From positions 1-64,000 of the forward strand of contig NZ_BJXJ01000015.1 of the NCBI RefSeq assembly GCF_007990935.1: DNA of 64,000 bases, given 5' to 3'. Origin of the DNA: Vibrio sagamiensis NBRC 104589. Lineage in GTDB: Bacteria; Pseudomonadota; Gammaproteobacteria; Enterobacterales; Vibrionaceae. The position numbers were made by a program, and so were the translations under genes. The notes below the pieces were generated by a model. It worked only from the letters and a program-made list of their open reading frames with translations, had not been told where the DNA came from and did not search any database. This document shows, piece by piece, positions 52,849 to 61,962 of this stretch (within the stretch, counting starts at the first letter, position 1; each line of letters opens with the position of its first letter).

Positions 52849-54069
52849 ATGAAAAAACTATCAATTACGTTACTTAGTGCAACGGCAAATCTGGCACTAG
52901 CAGAAGATCATATTTCTGTACATTACCTTAGCTATGAGGAGTATGACGACAGAGTTTCAGCCAATGACACCATGGTCTCAATCGAGAAAAACATCGGCTT
53001 AGATTGGACACTTAACGCAGAGATAAGCTATGACGGTGTTTCTGGAGCCTCTCCAGCATGGGGACCAACGACACCACCAGCTTCTGACCTTGATCAAATT
53101 AACCGAGCTTTGAAAACTCAGCAGGCACAAAGTAAAACCAACGAAGTGATCCGAGCGGGTTACGACCCCTATCGCACTGGTTATGAAGTGCAAAAAGTTG
53201 GCCTTAAAGATACCAGAAAGTCCATCAATTTGAGCACAACATATCGCGATAAGCTTCGTAATGAATGGACATTTGGTGTTAACGCCTCTCAGGAAGAAGA
53301 TTATGAAAGCCTAGGTGTTAATGGTAAAAGTTTGGTTTATGCAGATAGTGCCAAAAACCGCTCATACAGTTTAGGTGCTTCTGCTCTATTTGATCAAACT
53401 CAGGCCTTCAACAAATATATATTGGGAGCTCAAAACAGCCAAAGCTGGAAAGACATTTTCACTGGTAGTATGGAAGTAGGCTTGTCACAAATTTTTACAC
53501 CAAATTTGTATAGTATTTTTACTGCTTATGCAGGCTACCGCCGTGGCTACTTGAGCAACCACTACTTAACCGTTTTACGTGAAATAGATATCAATAGCGA
53601 CGGTCAAATAGCGAATAATGAAGTGTTCTTGGGACAAGACTCTCGCCCAGATACACGGTTTTCTGGTGGTCTCAATATTCAAACTTTTTACTCATTATCC
53701 GATAACTTAAAAATCCGACCTCGATACAAGTGGTTCATAGATGATTGGGGCGTCATATCTCATCAGGTGGGCGGAAAACTATCTTGGCGCATCAGCGAAT
53801 GGCTAACCCTAGCTCCAGGATATTTCTGGTACACACAAGATGCAGCAAATTTCTATCGTGACCCAAGTAGTGCAGACCCTTACTTTGCTGCAACTGGTTA
53901 CGCCACTTCAGACCTTCGCTTAGGTAATTTTACCGCTAACACTTATGAACTAGGGGCAACGGTGAACCTCCATAAGAATATGCACTTCAATGCAATTTCG
54001 GCATATTACAAACAAAGTAACGGATTTGAAGCTCAGTGGTGGGCGATTGGAGCAACCTATGAATTCTAA
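52849..54069 (+). CDS. DUF3570 outer-membrane-barrel-like protein
   Basis: A 406-aa protein with a signal peptide (about 1-18, ending LALA) and alternating beta strands ending in an aromatic WWAIGATYEF, typical of outer-membrane barrels. It fits the DUF3570 family, normally encoded with DUF4266 and ApbE. The segment ISYDGVSGASPAWGPT (about 59-74) includes DGVSGAS at 62-68, which resembles the flavin-attachment motif recognised by ApbE but has Ser in place of the acceptor Thr. An acidic DINSDGQIANNE loop (about 245) looks EF-hand-like and may bind Ca. Its stop overlaps the apbE start. Confidence 0.8.
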   Translation: MKKLSITLLSATANLALAEDHISVHYLSYEEYDDRVSANDTMVSIEKNIGLDWTLNAEISYDGVSGASPAWGPTTPPASDLDQINRALKTQQAQSKTNEVIRAGYDPYRTGYEVQKVGLKDTRKSINLSTTYRDKLRNEWTFGVNASQEEDYESLGVNGKSLVYADSAKNRSYSLGASALFDQTQAFNKYILGAQNSQSWKDIFTGSMEVGLSQIFTPNLYSIFTAYAGYRRGYLSNHYLTVLREIDINSDGQIANNEVFLGQDSRPDTRFSGGLNIQTFYSLSDNLKIRPRYKWFIDDWGVISHQVGGKLSWRISEWLTLAPGYFWYTQDAANFYRDPSSADPYFAATGYATSDLRLGNFTANTYELGATVNLHKNMHFNAISAYYKQSNGFEAQWWAIGATYEF

Positions 54070-54964
54070 CTTACCCTTTATACATCGTTTCCATGCAATG
54101 ACAGTGCCCTGTGAAGTTCAAGTTTTATCGCTTGATTCATTGAGTGACTTCAAAGAAAGGGCAAGAAAAGTAACAACAGAGATAGAGCAAAACACACATC
54201 GTCTAGAAGCTAAATATAACTTCTATTGTAACAATTCATGGCTGACACAAAGTGTTAATCAACGTCGCTCATTTAAAGTAAACCTTGACCCTGAATCGGT
54301 TGATGTATTTAAGCACCTTGAACGGCTGAGCCAGATGACATTCGACACGTTTGACACCACAGTTGGCGGCATTAAGCATCTTTTAAAACAAAAACCCAAC
54401 ATACCTCACAATCATGCCTTTCAGATTCTCTCTTCTGCGATGGGTAAACAAGCATGGGAACTTCATGGATCGCAATTGTACGTCCCAGACTCACGCACTC
54501 GCTTCGATTTTGGTGGAGTCATAAAAGAGTATGCCGTCGATCAAGCCGTGGAAATTGGCAAACATCATGGTGTGACTTCAATGTTAGTCAATTTTGGCGG
54601 TGATATCTATGCCTTAGGTAAAAAACCTGACGGCTCATCGTTCAATATTGCTGTATTAGATCCAAGGGACAACAAAACGCCATTTTTCGCAGTTCCGCTG
54701 AGTGATGCTGCACTTACCACATCAGCTCACTGCGAACGTCAGATACAATTTGGCGATAAAATCACATCTCATATTTTATGCAAACAAGACGTTGAGCAAA
54801 AAATTCTTTCGGTAACAGCTATTTCATCATCAACCATAGAAGCTGGCGTACTTAGTACTTCACTGACGCTAAACCCAAATATTTCACCACCTGAAGATAG
54901 CGCCATTATTTACATTGACGATCAACTACATATTCATCAAGACACGGAGTTCTTGTCATCATGA
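54059..54964 (+). CDS. apbE: ApbE family FAD:protein FMN transferase
   Basis: A 301-aa ApbE-fold protein from the ATG at 54059, which overlaps the DUF3570 stop by 11 nt. Motifs are FDTTVGGIKHL, the FGGVIKEYAVDQAVEI segment, VNFGGDIYALG and a C-terminal ISSSTIEAGVLST in place of the usual ADALATA. ApbE proteins transfer FMN to Ser/Thr of extracytoplasmic electron carriers. This one shows no signal peptide or lipobox, so it may act in the cytoplasm or be exported in another way. The likely substrate is the neighbouring DUF3570 protein. Overlaps dsbD by 4 nt. Confidence 0.88.
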   Translation: MNSNLPFIHRFHAMTVPCEVQVLSLDSLSDFKERARKVTTEIEQNTHRLEAKYNFYCNNSWLTQSVNQRRSFKVNLDPESVDVFKHLERLSQMTFDTFDTTVGGIKHLLKQKPNIPHNHAFQILSSAMGKQAWELHGSQLYVPDSRTRFDFGGVIKEYAVDQAVEIGKHHGVTSMLVNFGGDIYALGKKPDGSSFNIAVLDPRDNKTPFFAVPLSDAALTTSAHCERQIQFGDKITSHILCKQDVEQKILSVTAISSSTIEAGVLSTSLTLNPNISPPEDSAIIYIDDQLHIHQDTEFLSS

Positions 54965-56715
54965 AACGCTACTTAATATCGTTACTCCTATTGCTTAACG
55001 GTTTTTTGCATGCCCAAGAAAATCAGTTTCTTCCTGCCGAAGAAGCTTTTCATGTAACCTGGAAAATAACAGAACAAGGCGTGGCAATCAGCTTTAATAT
55101 TCAACCAGGCTACTATCTCTACCAATCTCGATTTTCGTTCAAAAAAGAAACATCACTATCAATGTTAGAGCCGAGATACTCGCAGCTGGGTGAAGAAAAA
55201 AAAGATCCTACATTCGGCAATGTTGTTGTGTTTAATAAGGCGTTAAACATTACCGTGCCATACACAGGAAGTGGCAAGCTTACTTTACGCTATCAAGGTT
55301 GCGCTGACACAGGGCTTTGTTATCTACCGCAAAAACTAGAATTAGATTTACCTAAAAAAGAAATCTTTGCTCAGCAGCCATCAAAATCTGTCTATCAAAG
55401 TCTAAATGAAATAAGCACAGATATTAATAGTTTATCTTCATTTTTATCCCAAGCAAATAAATTACAAGCCCTACTTGTTTTCTTTTTACTTGGTTTAGGT
55501 TTATCACTGACACCTTGCGTTCTTCCTATGCTCCCTATTTTAGCCAGTATTATCGGGGGTGAAAAAGCGATGACAGGTAAGAAAGGTACTTTGCTTTCCT
55601 GTTCCTACGTATTTGGCATGGCATTTAGCTATGCCATAACAGGAATATTGGTAACCAGTCTTGCAAAAGGAATCAACCTTCAAGCAACAATGCAACAGCC
55701 TTGGCTACTAAGTATTTTTGCAACCATTTTTGTTCTACTCGCGTTATCCATGTTCGGCTTTTATGAACTCCAACTGCCTACCTCCTTTCAACAAAAACTC
55801 AACAACGGTTCAGTCAAGCTTAGTGGCGGTAAAATTGTCAGTGTCTTTGCCATGGGTGTAATATCAGCATTGGTGGTTTCGCCTTGCGTAAGTGCCCCAC
55901 TAGCTGGTGCTTTACTTTATGTTTCAACAACTCAAGATTGGATATTTGGTGGCATAACTCTGTTTTCTATGGCTTTTGGTATGGGCATACCGCTCATCGC
56001 GATCGGAGCGAGTGGTGGTCGTTGGTTGTTAAAAAGCGGTGTGTGGATGGTTTCGGTTAAGCAAGTCTTTGGGGTGTTACTACTGGCGGTTGCTATCACT
56101 CTGCTAAGTCGTTTTGTTTCTCCATCAATCATCATGATTTTGTGGGCTTTACTCGCCATTGCTACTGGAGTTCATTTCGGAGCCTTAGAAGCAGCACCGC
56201 CGGGATGGGCACGTGCTCGCAAGTTTTCTGCCCTATTACCATTGGGCTATGGTTTTATTCTATTTGTTGGGTATTTACTAGGGAATACCGATCCTCTTAA
56301 TCCCCTTACAAGCAAAAATGTCGCTCAACCAATCACCACCCTCTTTGAAAAAACAGACTCAATTAAGCAATTGAAACAGCAGTTACACGCTTCTAAAAGT
56401 GCCGACCAAAAAGTGATGGTCGACCTTTACGCAGATTGGTGCGTCTCATGTAAGTCGATTGAAGAGAATGTATTTCATGATCAACAGGTCAGCCGGAAAC
56501 TCAAAGATTGGAGGACCATCAAACTGGACATAACTGACAGTTCTTCAGAAAAAATGACATGGATTAATAATAAGAATGTTTTCGGTCCACCAGCAATTTT
56601 CTTCTACTCCCCCACCAGCGGTGAACTCGAATCAGCACGAATCATTGGGGATATAGATAAAGCTGGCTTTAACCGCAAACTCAAACTAGCCAATCAGCTC
56701 ACGGCACGTAGGTAA
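54961..56715 (+). CDS. dsbD: Thiol:disulfide interchange protein DsbD
   Basis: A 584-aa three-part reductase. The signal peptide (1-18) precedes an alpha domain with the Cys pair in GCADTGLCYLP (about 117-123). About eight membrane segments follow, with LTPCVLPMLP and VVSPCVSAPLAG cysteines. The C-terminal thioredoxin domain carries WCVSC (about 500). It moves electrons from cytoplasmic thioredoxin to periplasmic partners, here most likely the WCISC protein at 51843 and perhaps the CGCN tail. It is the last gene of the module. Confidence 0.92.
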   Translation: MKRYLISLLLLLNGFLHAQENQFLPAEEAFHVTWKITEQGVAISFNIQPGYYLYQSRFSFKKETSLSMLEPRYSQLGEEKKDPTFGNVVVFNKALNITVPYTGSGKLTLRYQGCADTGLCYLPQKLELDLPKKEIFAQQPSKSVYQSLNEISTDINSLSSFLSQANKLQALLVFFLLGLGLSLTPCVLPMLPILASIIGGEKAMTGKKGTLLSCSYVFGMAFSYAITGILVTSLAKGINLQATMQQPWLLSIFATIFVLLALSMFGFYELQLPTSFQQKLNNGSVKLSGGKIVSVFAMGVISALVVSPCVSAPLAGALLYVSTTQDWIFGGITLFSMAFGMGIPLIAIGASGGRWLLKSGVWMVSVKQVFGVLLLAVAITLLSRFVSPSIIMILWALLAIATGVHFGALEAAPPGWARARKFSALLPLGYGFILFVGYLLGNTDPLNPLTSKNVAQPITTLFEKTDSIKQLKQQLHASKSADQKVMVDLYADWCVSCKSIEENVFHDQQVSRKLKDWRTIKLDITDSSSEKMTWINNKNVFGPPAIFFYSPTSGELESARIIGDIDKAGFNRKLKLANQLTARR

Positions 56716-57023
56716 CCAAGACAGATAACCTAACAAACTTGGTAAAGCAATATAACGCTAGGTTAAGCTAGTCGCTATTTAACAACGTTTTCTAGAGTTA
56801 TTTTTCGTCTACTTTTTTGACGTTTTATAAGGAATATTCAGATTTCATTTATGGCAGATGGTTAATTATAAAAGTATGGTACTTGATAAGTGTATTTTCT
56901 ATTTTTTAAATTTTTATAATAAACATCATGGAAAATAAATATTTATTAGAGTTTGATGGCTTTTTCAGCGAAAGTAAACATAGTATTTATTTCACTATAT
57001 TTCAGATTTTAAAGGTATTAAAA
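56716..57023. other. Intergenic stretch after dsbD
   Basis: 308 nt, AT-rich, with no supported gene and no strong terminator hairpin. It probably holds the promoter of the 97-aa gene. Confidence 0.4.
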
Positions 57024-57317
57024 ATGAAAAAAACCATATCCGTATTAATAACATCTATGTTATTTCCAATAACTTCTCATGCAGAAGTTCTCCTTGGAAA
57101 AGTATCAAATATCGTATCTCGTGGTGATGTGACATTTATACAAATGACAGAGCCAAATAATAGAGTCATCATTAATCAAGAAACACCAAGTAATGTAAAA
57201 GATATATTGATAAATCCAAGTATCATTGATAGAGATGTAAGATTATTGATAGAAAGAGATGTTGACGATCGGACCGGTGAAGAAGTTATTAAGGCAAGAG
57301 GTGTAATCGTAAGATAA
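57024..57317 (+). CDS. Small exported protein, 97 aa
   Basis: I use the ATG at 57024 because it opens on a signal peptide (MKKTISVLITSMLFPITSHA); a longer frame starting at 56928 is unlikely. The mature 77 residues are beta-rich (VLLGKVSNIVSRGDVTFIQM, VRLLIERDVDDRTGEEVIKARGVIV) and could form a small OB-like fold. No cysteines. Family not recognised. Confidence 0.6.
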   Translation: MKKTISVLITSMLFPITSHAEVLLGKVSNIVSRGDVTFIQMTEPNNRVIINQETPSNVKDILINPSIIDRDVRLLIERDVDDRTGEEVIKARGVIVR

Positions 57318-57343
57318 AGCGCAATTGAAAATACAGCGTAAAG

Positions 57344-57366
57344 TGGGGCTTACTCATATAGCCCCA
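57344..57366. terminator. Bidirectional terminator-like hairpin between convergent genes
   Basis: TGGGGCT pairs with AGCCCCA across a 9-nt loop, 26 nt below the 97-aa gene and 32 nt below the leftward TTC38-like gene. T-rich sequence is weak on both sides. Confidence 0.5.
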
Positions 57367-57397
57367 AATATTTACAGTCATTCTGATCGTACTCACG

Positions 57398-58759
57398 CTA
57401 GATTACTTTAACCAAATGAGGCAGAAGTACATCAATATCATGTATTCGGTCAAACTCCATAAATTTCTGTTTCACATATTCATCTGTACCACTTTGTGAT
57501 CGAGCAATATAACGATGCTTTAATAAACTCGAAGCCTTGTCCCACTGCTTTAATTGAGCATAAGCCATCAGCAAAAATTGAGAAATGACATCTTGTTGAG
57601 CATGGCTTCCACCCAGTTTATAATGTAATTCACGTACTGGTTCCATTAACTCTATAACCTTTAAAAACTCACCTTGATGATAAGCAGCGATAGCTTGCAT
57701 TATTTTAGTGCCGCTTGAGAGTTCAACTTCTTGCCTTGTGAATGGTTGATTTATAATCTGGTTAATATTGGCTTCGAGAGTTTTTATTTCACCAACCTTA
57801 GCCAAAACCATCGCATTATGTAGCTCTGTAAACATAATTGAGCTATCACCACTGATATCTTTGACAGCGCCGAGTAATTTATGCCAACGCTCCCCCACAT
57901 CAACTCCGACAAAGTCTAGCCTTGCAAGCAAAGAGGCTGCATTTTGGATATCAAGATAGAGTGAAGAATCTTGAGGGTAAATCTGTTGATCGAATAAAGC
58001 TAAAGCTTGTTCAGGCTCCCCTTGTTCAAGGTGGAATAACGCAAGATGCCACCATAAATGCCCACGAAATGCATTATGTTCAGAAAATGAAACACTACTT
58101 TGTTGTAAAAAATCAATCCCTTCTTGGGTTCTTCCCTGCATTTCAAAAATGTGAGCAATGGTATGCTTTGCAATAAGATCTCGCTGATTTATTGCCAACG
58201 TTTGCCGAGCAAATATTTCCGAAAGCTGGTATTCCCCCATTTCTTCTAATGCAAATGCATGTGCAGCTGCAAACATCCAATACCCTGGAACTTTCTCATC
58301 CCAGTATGGAAGGACTTGAAGAGAAACCTGTAAAGCTCGTTGTTTCTGACCAAACCAGAATGCTTGGCCGGTAAATTGTCGGTATGCAATAATATCAAGC
58401 GGCCACAAGCTCAAAATATGCTGCCATGTATCAAGTGCCGCTTTTAGATTATTTTGAGCCCATTGTTGCAAAGCAATCAGGTGCAATTTTTCACGTTGGT
58501 TCATTGCTACTGCTGTATTTTCGATATTTACTGCCATTGCTGCAATTGACGGAAGCGTAGAACGCCGACCATCACTGGCTTGGCTATAGGCTTTAAAAAT
58601 CCAGCCTAGTGTGAAGCTTGGGTATACATTCAGTAACTCTTCTAAATCCTTCATTGCATTAGGCAGAAATGTTAATGTGTCCTCTAATACACGTTCAAAT
58701 AATACTATTCCAGTCTCATCAATACCGCTGGTTGCCAGCATTCTTTTATCATTAGTCAT
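57398..58759 (-). CDS. TTC38-family tetratricopeptide protein
   Basis: A 453-aa cytoplasmic protein close in length to TTC38 proteins. The recognisable core is AKHTIAHIFEMQGRTQEGIDFLQ at about 200-222, then NAFRGHLWWHLALFHLEQGEPEQALALFDQQIYP (231-264). The HxxAHxxEMxGR-like and WHLALFxLExG patterns define this family. TPR helices extend over most of the chain. Function of the bacterial members is unknown. It lies next to, and in the same direction as, the TetR gene. Confidence 0.85.
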   Translation of the reverse strand: MTNDKRMLATSGIDETGIVLFERVLEDTLTFLPNAMKDLEELLNVYPSFTLGWIFKAYSQASDGRRSTLPSIAAMAVNIENTAVAMNQREKLHLIALQQWAQNNLKAALDTWQHILSLWPLDIIAYRQFTGQAFWFGQKQRALQVSLQVLPYWDEKVPGYWMFAAAHAFALEEMGEYQLSEIFARQTLAINQRDLIAKHTIAHIFEMQGRTQEGIDFLQQSSVSFSEHNAFRGHLWWHLALFHLEQGEPEQALALFDQQIYPQDSSLYLDIQNAASLLARLDFVGVDVGERWHKLLGAVKDISGDSSIMFTELHNAMVLAKVGEIKTLEANINQIINQPFTRQEVELSSGTKIMQAIAAYHQGEFLKVIELMEPVRELHYKLGGSHAQQDVISQFLLMAYAQLKQWDKASSLLKHRYIARSQSGTDEYVKQKFMEFDRIHDIDVLLPHLVKVI

Positions 58760-58847
58760 TATTTACCTATTAATAGATAGTTTAAGTTCTCATAAAAAAG
58801 CCTAGTTAGGATTTAACAAGGCATTTACTAATCATTAAATATTGTTT

Positions 58848-59417
58848 TTATGCAACAAGCATAGCCAGACAGCTGTCTTTAACCGATCGAATATAATCTG
58901 CGTCTTTGAACTGTGATAAAAGCATACTACCTTCAAGAGCAACAAAAATTAATCGCGCTGCCTCATCAGCTTTAACACTCGAGATCAACTCACTATTGTG
59001 AATACCTTGCTCGATAACTTTTTCTAGCCACTGTTCATTGACTTCAACAAATCGAGCCAGTAATTTTTCTAATCCACTCGCTAATGAATAAAAATCAGAT
59101 GCATACATACCACATAAGCACAACTTGTCTTGTTCTCTAACGCTTACAAAAACATCAGCTAAAGTCTCAATTTTTTCTTTTGCATTCATTGAACTGTTGT
59201 CAATTTGATACAGCATCGCTTCATAGTTAGCGAGGTATCGCTCAAACACAATTGCGGCCAGATCCTGTTTAGTCTTAAAGTGATAATGGATACTTGCCGT
59301 TTTGATACCAAGTTCGTTCTGTATATCGCGAAAACTAAAGCCATTAAATCCACGTTGCTGAATATAACTTTCGGCAAGGTTTGCGATCTTTTCTGCTGTT
59401 GGGCTGAGTTCTTTCAT
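58848..59417 (-). CDS. TetR-family transcriptional regulator
   Basis: A 189-aa TetR regulator. The N-terminal DNA-binding domain (about 1-55) reads NGFSFRDIQNELGIKTASIHYHFKTKQDL, the standard TetR helix-turn-helix. The ligand domain has a CLCGMYASD segment (about 99-107); cysteines there recall NemR-type sensors of electrophiles, but this is only an analogy. It is divergent from the amine oxidase gene and from two operator-like repeats, so it very likely represses that gene and itself. Confidence 0.88.
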   Translation of the reverse strand: MKELSPTAEKIANLAESYIQQRGFNGFSFRDIQNELGIKTASIHYHFKTKQDLAAIVFERYLANYEAMLYQIDNSSMNAKEKIETLADVFVSVREQDKLCLCGMYASDFYSLASGLEKLLARFVEVNEQWLEKVIEQGIHNSELISSVKADEAARLIFVALEGSMLLSQFKDADYIRSVKDSCLAMLVA

Positions 59418-59470
59418 TTGCCTTCCAATTAAACTTTTTTCTTATATTAGCACAACAATATCAGCACCGT

Positions 59471-59528
59471 CTACCTATCAGTAGGTATTGCACGGCAGCA
59501 AAAAATAGAATAATCTACCTATCAGTAG
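59471..59528. promoter_or_regulatory. Two copies of a TetR-operator-like repeat
   Basis: CTACCTATCAGTAG occurs twice (59471-59484 and 59515-59528). The first sits in the perfect palindrome TACCTA-TCAG-TAGGTA, the second in TCTAC-N6-GTAGA. Between them lies a possible rightward promoter (TTGCAC at 59488, TAATCT at 59511, 17-nt spacing). The position between divergent tetR and oxidase genes supports regulator binding. Confidence 0.7.
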
Positions 59529-59545
59529 ATTAAATGGGAGTTAAC

Positions 59546-60637
59546 ATGAAATACGATTACATTATTGTAGGAGCTGGACTAAGCGGCCTTTCTATAGCCA
59601 CACACCTTGAAAAGATAAGCAAACGTTACTTATTACTTGAAGCTCGTGAACGTAACGGTGGCAGAATATTTTCTTCTCTCACAGAGTCGCCAACGAATGA
59701 TAACGATAGATTTGATCTTGGCCCTTCTTGGTTTTGGCCAAATATCAACCCTCGAGTAACTAAGCTGGTTGATGACCTCGCCTTACCAATCATCCCTCAG
59801 TATCAAAACGGTGACATGATACTGGAACAAGCGGACAATAAGGTACAGCGTATTTCATCTGACCTTTTTTCTGCTCCCAGATCAATGCGTCTAGCTGGTG
59901 GTATGCATCAACTAATAAAAGGGATGAATAATCAACTTTCCTCAGACAACATCAAGTATAACCATCAGGTGCAAGGAATATATCAACAAGCACAAGGAGG
60001 CTATATTGTCGACGTATTAAACCAAAATAAACACGAGCAATTTTATACAGCACAGGTTATTTTTGCGCTTCCACATCGATTGGTCGCAAATAATATTGAT
60101 TTTTTACCGACTCTGCCTGAACAAGCCATCAATGATTTAAATAATGCCGATACTTGGATGGCGGCACACGCTAAGTTTTTTGCTATTTATGATAAGCCCT
60201 TTTGGCGCAACAATGGCTTATCAGGCTATGCCAGTAGCCAAAAAGGCCCCCTTGTAGAGATTCATGATGCTACTGCGGAGGAAGGGCATGGCGCTTTATT
60301 TGGCTTTATCGGCTTCGATGCAAACACACGAGCACAACTGGGAGAAACACAACTCAAGCGAATGGCAATTAAGCAATTGGTCAGACTCTTTGGTTCACAA
60401 GCTGAAGATGTTAAAGAAATAAAATTGTTCGATTGGTCGAAGGAAATTTACACAGCAACAGCATTAGATAAGACAATGCCTAGATACCACCCTCGTTATG
60501 GACTGAGTAAATCATTAAGACAGCTTGGTCAGCAAGGCCTTTTGTTTGCAGGAACAGAGTCGGCAGAAGAATTTGGTGGGTTTATCGAAGGTGCTTTAGA
60601 AGCGGCAGAAACCGTCATTAAAGTAATTTCAGATTAA
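59546..60637 (+). CDS. FAD-dependent amine oxidase
   Basis: A 363-aa flavoprotein from the ATG at 59546 with GGGAG 7 nt upstream. The N-terminal dinucleotide fold is IIVGAGLSGLSIATHLEK, with LLLEARERNGGRIFS next. The C-terminal FAD-site motif FAGTESAEEFGGFIEGALEAAETV is typical for monoamine oxidase/amine oxidase family members. It should oxidise an amine substrate with release of H2O2. The substrate is unknown. It is probably controlled by the divergent TetR regulator. Confidence 0.87.
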   Translation: MKYDYIIVGAGLSGLSIATHLEKISKRYLLLEARERNGGRIFSSLTESPTNDNDRFDLGPSWFWPNINPRVTKLVDDLALPIIPQYQNGDMILEQADNKVQRISSDLFSAPRSMRLAGGMHQLIKGMNNQLSSDNIKYNHQVQGIYQQAQGGYIVDVLNQNKHEQFYTAQVIFALPHRLVANNIDFLPTLPEQAINDLNNADTWMAAHAKFFAIYDKPFWRNNGLSGYASSQKGPLVEIHDATAEEGHGALFGFIGFDANTRAQLGETQLKRMAIKQLVRLFGSQAEDVKEIKLFDWSKEIYTATALDKTMPRYHPRYGLSKSLRQLGQQGLLFAGTESAEEFGGFIEGALEAAETVIKVISD

Positions 60638-60681
60638 CAGATAACGGCACGTATAAATAATATCGATCTCTATCGATTGAA

Positions 60682-60722
60682 TCTCCCCTAAGTACCATAT
60701 TTACGATGCACTCTAGGGGAGA
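60682..60722. repeat. Inverted repeat between convergent oxidase and gltS genes
   Basis: TCTCCCCTA (60682-60690) pairs perfectly with TAGGGGAGA (60714-60722) across a 23-nt loop. It lies where both transcripts end. No T tract follows, so its role in termination is uncertain. Confidence 0.45.
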
Positions 60723-60726
60723 AAAT

Positions 60727-61962
60727 TCACCCCAGGAAAGAAATGAAGCCCTGTAAGATAATTAAATTAACAATATCGATGAAGAAGGCTCCTACAATTG
60801 GCACAACCATAAATGCTTGTGGTGAAGGCCCAAAACGGTTCACTATCGAGCCCATGTTCATTACTGCAGTCGGTGTAGCACCTAAGCCAAAACCGTAGTG
60901 GCCACCAGACATAACAGCAGCATCGTAGTTGCTGCCCATAACTTTAAAGGTAACATAGTAGGTAAAAATCGCTAAAACCACTGATTGAACCGCAAGGATA
61001 ATTAAAAATGGAATGGCCAAATCAAAAACATTCCATAGCTTCAAACTCATCAGTGCCATAGCAAGAAACAATGACAAAGACACCGTACCAAGCATATCAA
61101 TTGTTTCAGTATCGAGCTTACGAAGCTTTGTCACTTCCAGAAAATTGGTAACGATAACGCCAATGAATAAAGCATAAACAAAGTCAGGAATCATCAGCCA
61201 TTTAATTTCAAATGTATTGACCCATTGTTCGACATACTTAGCACCCGCAACACAAATGAGTAAGAAAAACAGCTTTTCAATGACTTTTTTTGCCGTCACT
61301 TTATCTTCTTCATACTCGTTATAGGTCACAAGCTCGGGAAATTTTTCATGGGTTTTTGCATTTCGCCCACCAGGCCCATATTCTGACTCTAGGGCATTTT
61401 TTTCTACCAAACGTTGTGCAACTGGACTACCAAAAATACCACCAAGAATAAGACCAAAGGTAGCGGATGCCATTGCGATTTCTAAAACATTGTCTAATCC
61501 ATAAACATCATGAAACGTTTGTGACCACGCAGCTCCCGTACCATGCCCTCCCGATAAAGTAATTGAACCAGCAATCAAACCCATTAATGGGTCAAGCCCT
61601 AACGCAGCTGCAAGCGACACTCCAACACCATTTTGGATAATGATATAAAGTGAAGCTACAGAAAGAAAAATAAAGACTTTAGCTCCTCCTTTGATCAATT
61701 GAGTATAGTTGGCTGCCAAGCCAACTGTAGCAAAAAACATCAGCATAAAGGTATTTTGCAAAGGTAGATCGAATTGTAAGTCTATGCCATTGAAATGAAG
61801 GATGGTAATGATACAGGCAACGATTAACCCACCAACGATGGGTTCAGGAATATTAAATTTTTTTAAAATTGGTAATTTTGCATTAATAAAATGCCCCAAG
61901 AAAAGCACACTGATTGCGACCAGAAAAGATTCAAGCGCACCTACAGAAATTAAATGACTCAT
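60727..61962 (-). CDS. gltS: Sodium/glutamate symporter GltS
   Basis: A 411-aa inner-membrane carrier. I use the ATG at 61962 (AGAGGTG upstream); an in-frame ATG nine codons earlier is less likely. The hydrophobic profile fits 10-11 membrane segments. Family motifs are FNIPEPIVGGLI, GSITLSGGHGTGAAWSQTF in the first half and MSGGHYGFGLGATPTAVMNM in the second. The paired GGHG...GA loops are the re-entrant pores. It imports glutamate with Na+. Confidence 0.93.
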   Translation of the reverse strand: MSHLISVGALESFLVAISVLFLGHFINAKLPILKKFNIPEPIVGGLIVACIITILHFNGIDLQFDLPLQNTFMLMFFATVGLAANYTQLIKGGAKVFIFLSVASLYIIIQNGVGVSLAAALGLDPLMGLIAGSITLSGGHGTGAAWSQTFHDVYGLDNVLEIAMASATFGLILGGIFGSPVAQRLVEKNALESEYGPGGRNAKTHEKFPELVTYNEYEEDKVTAKKVIEKLFFLLICVAGAKYVEQWVNTFEIKWLMIPDFVYALFIGVIVTNFLEVTKLRKLDTETIDMLGTVSLSLFLAMALMSLKLWNVFDLAIPFLIILAVQSVVLAIFTYYVTFKVMGSNYDAAVMSGGHYGFGLGATPTAVMNMGSIVNRFGPSPQAFMVVPIVGAFFIDIVNLIILQGFISFLG

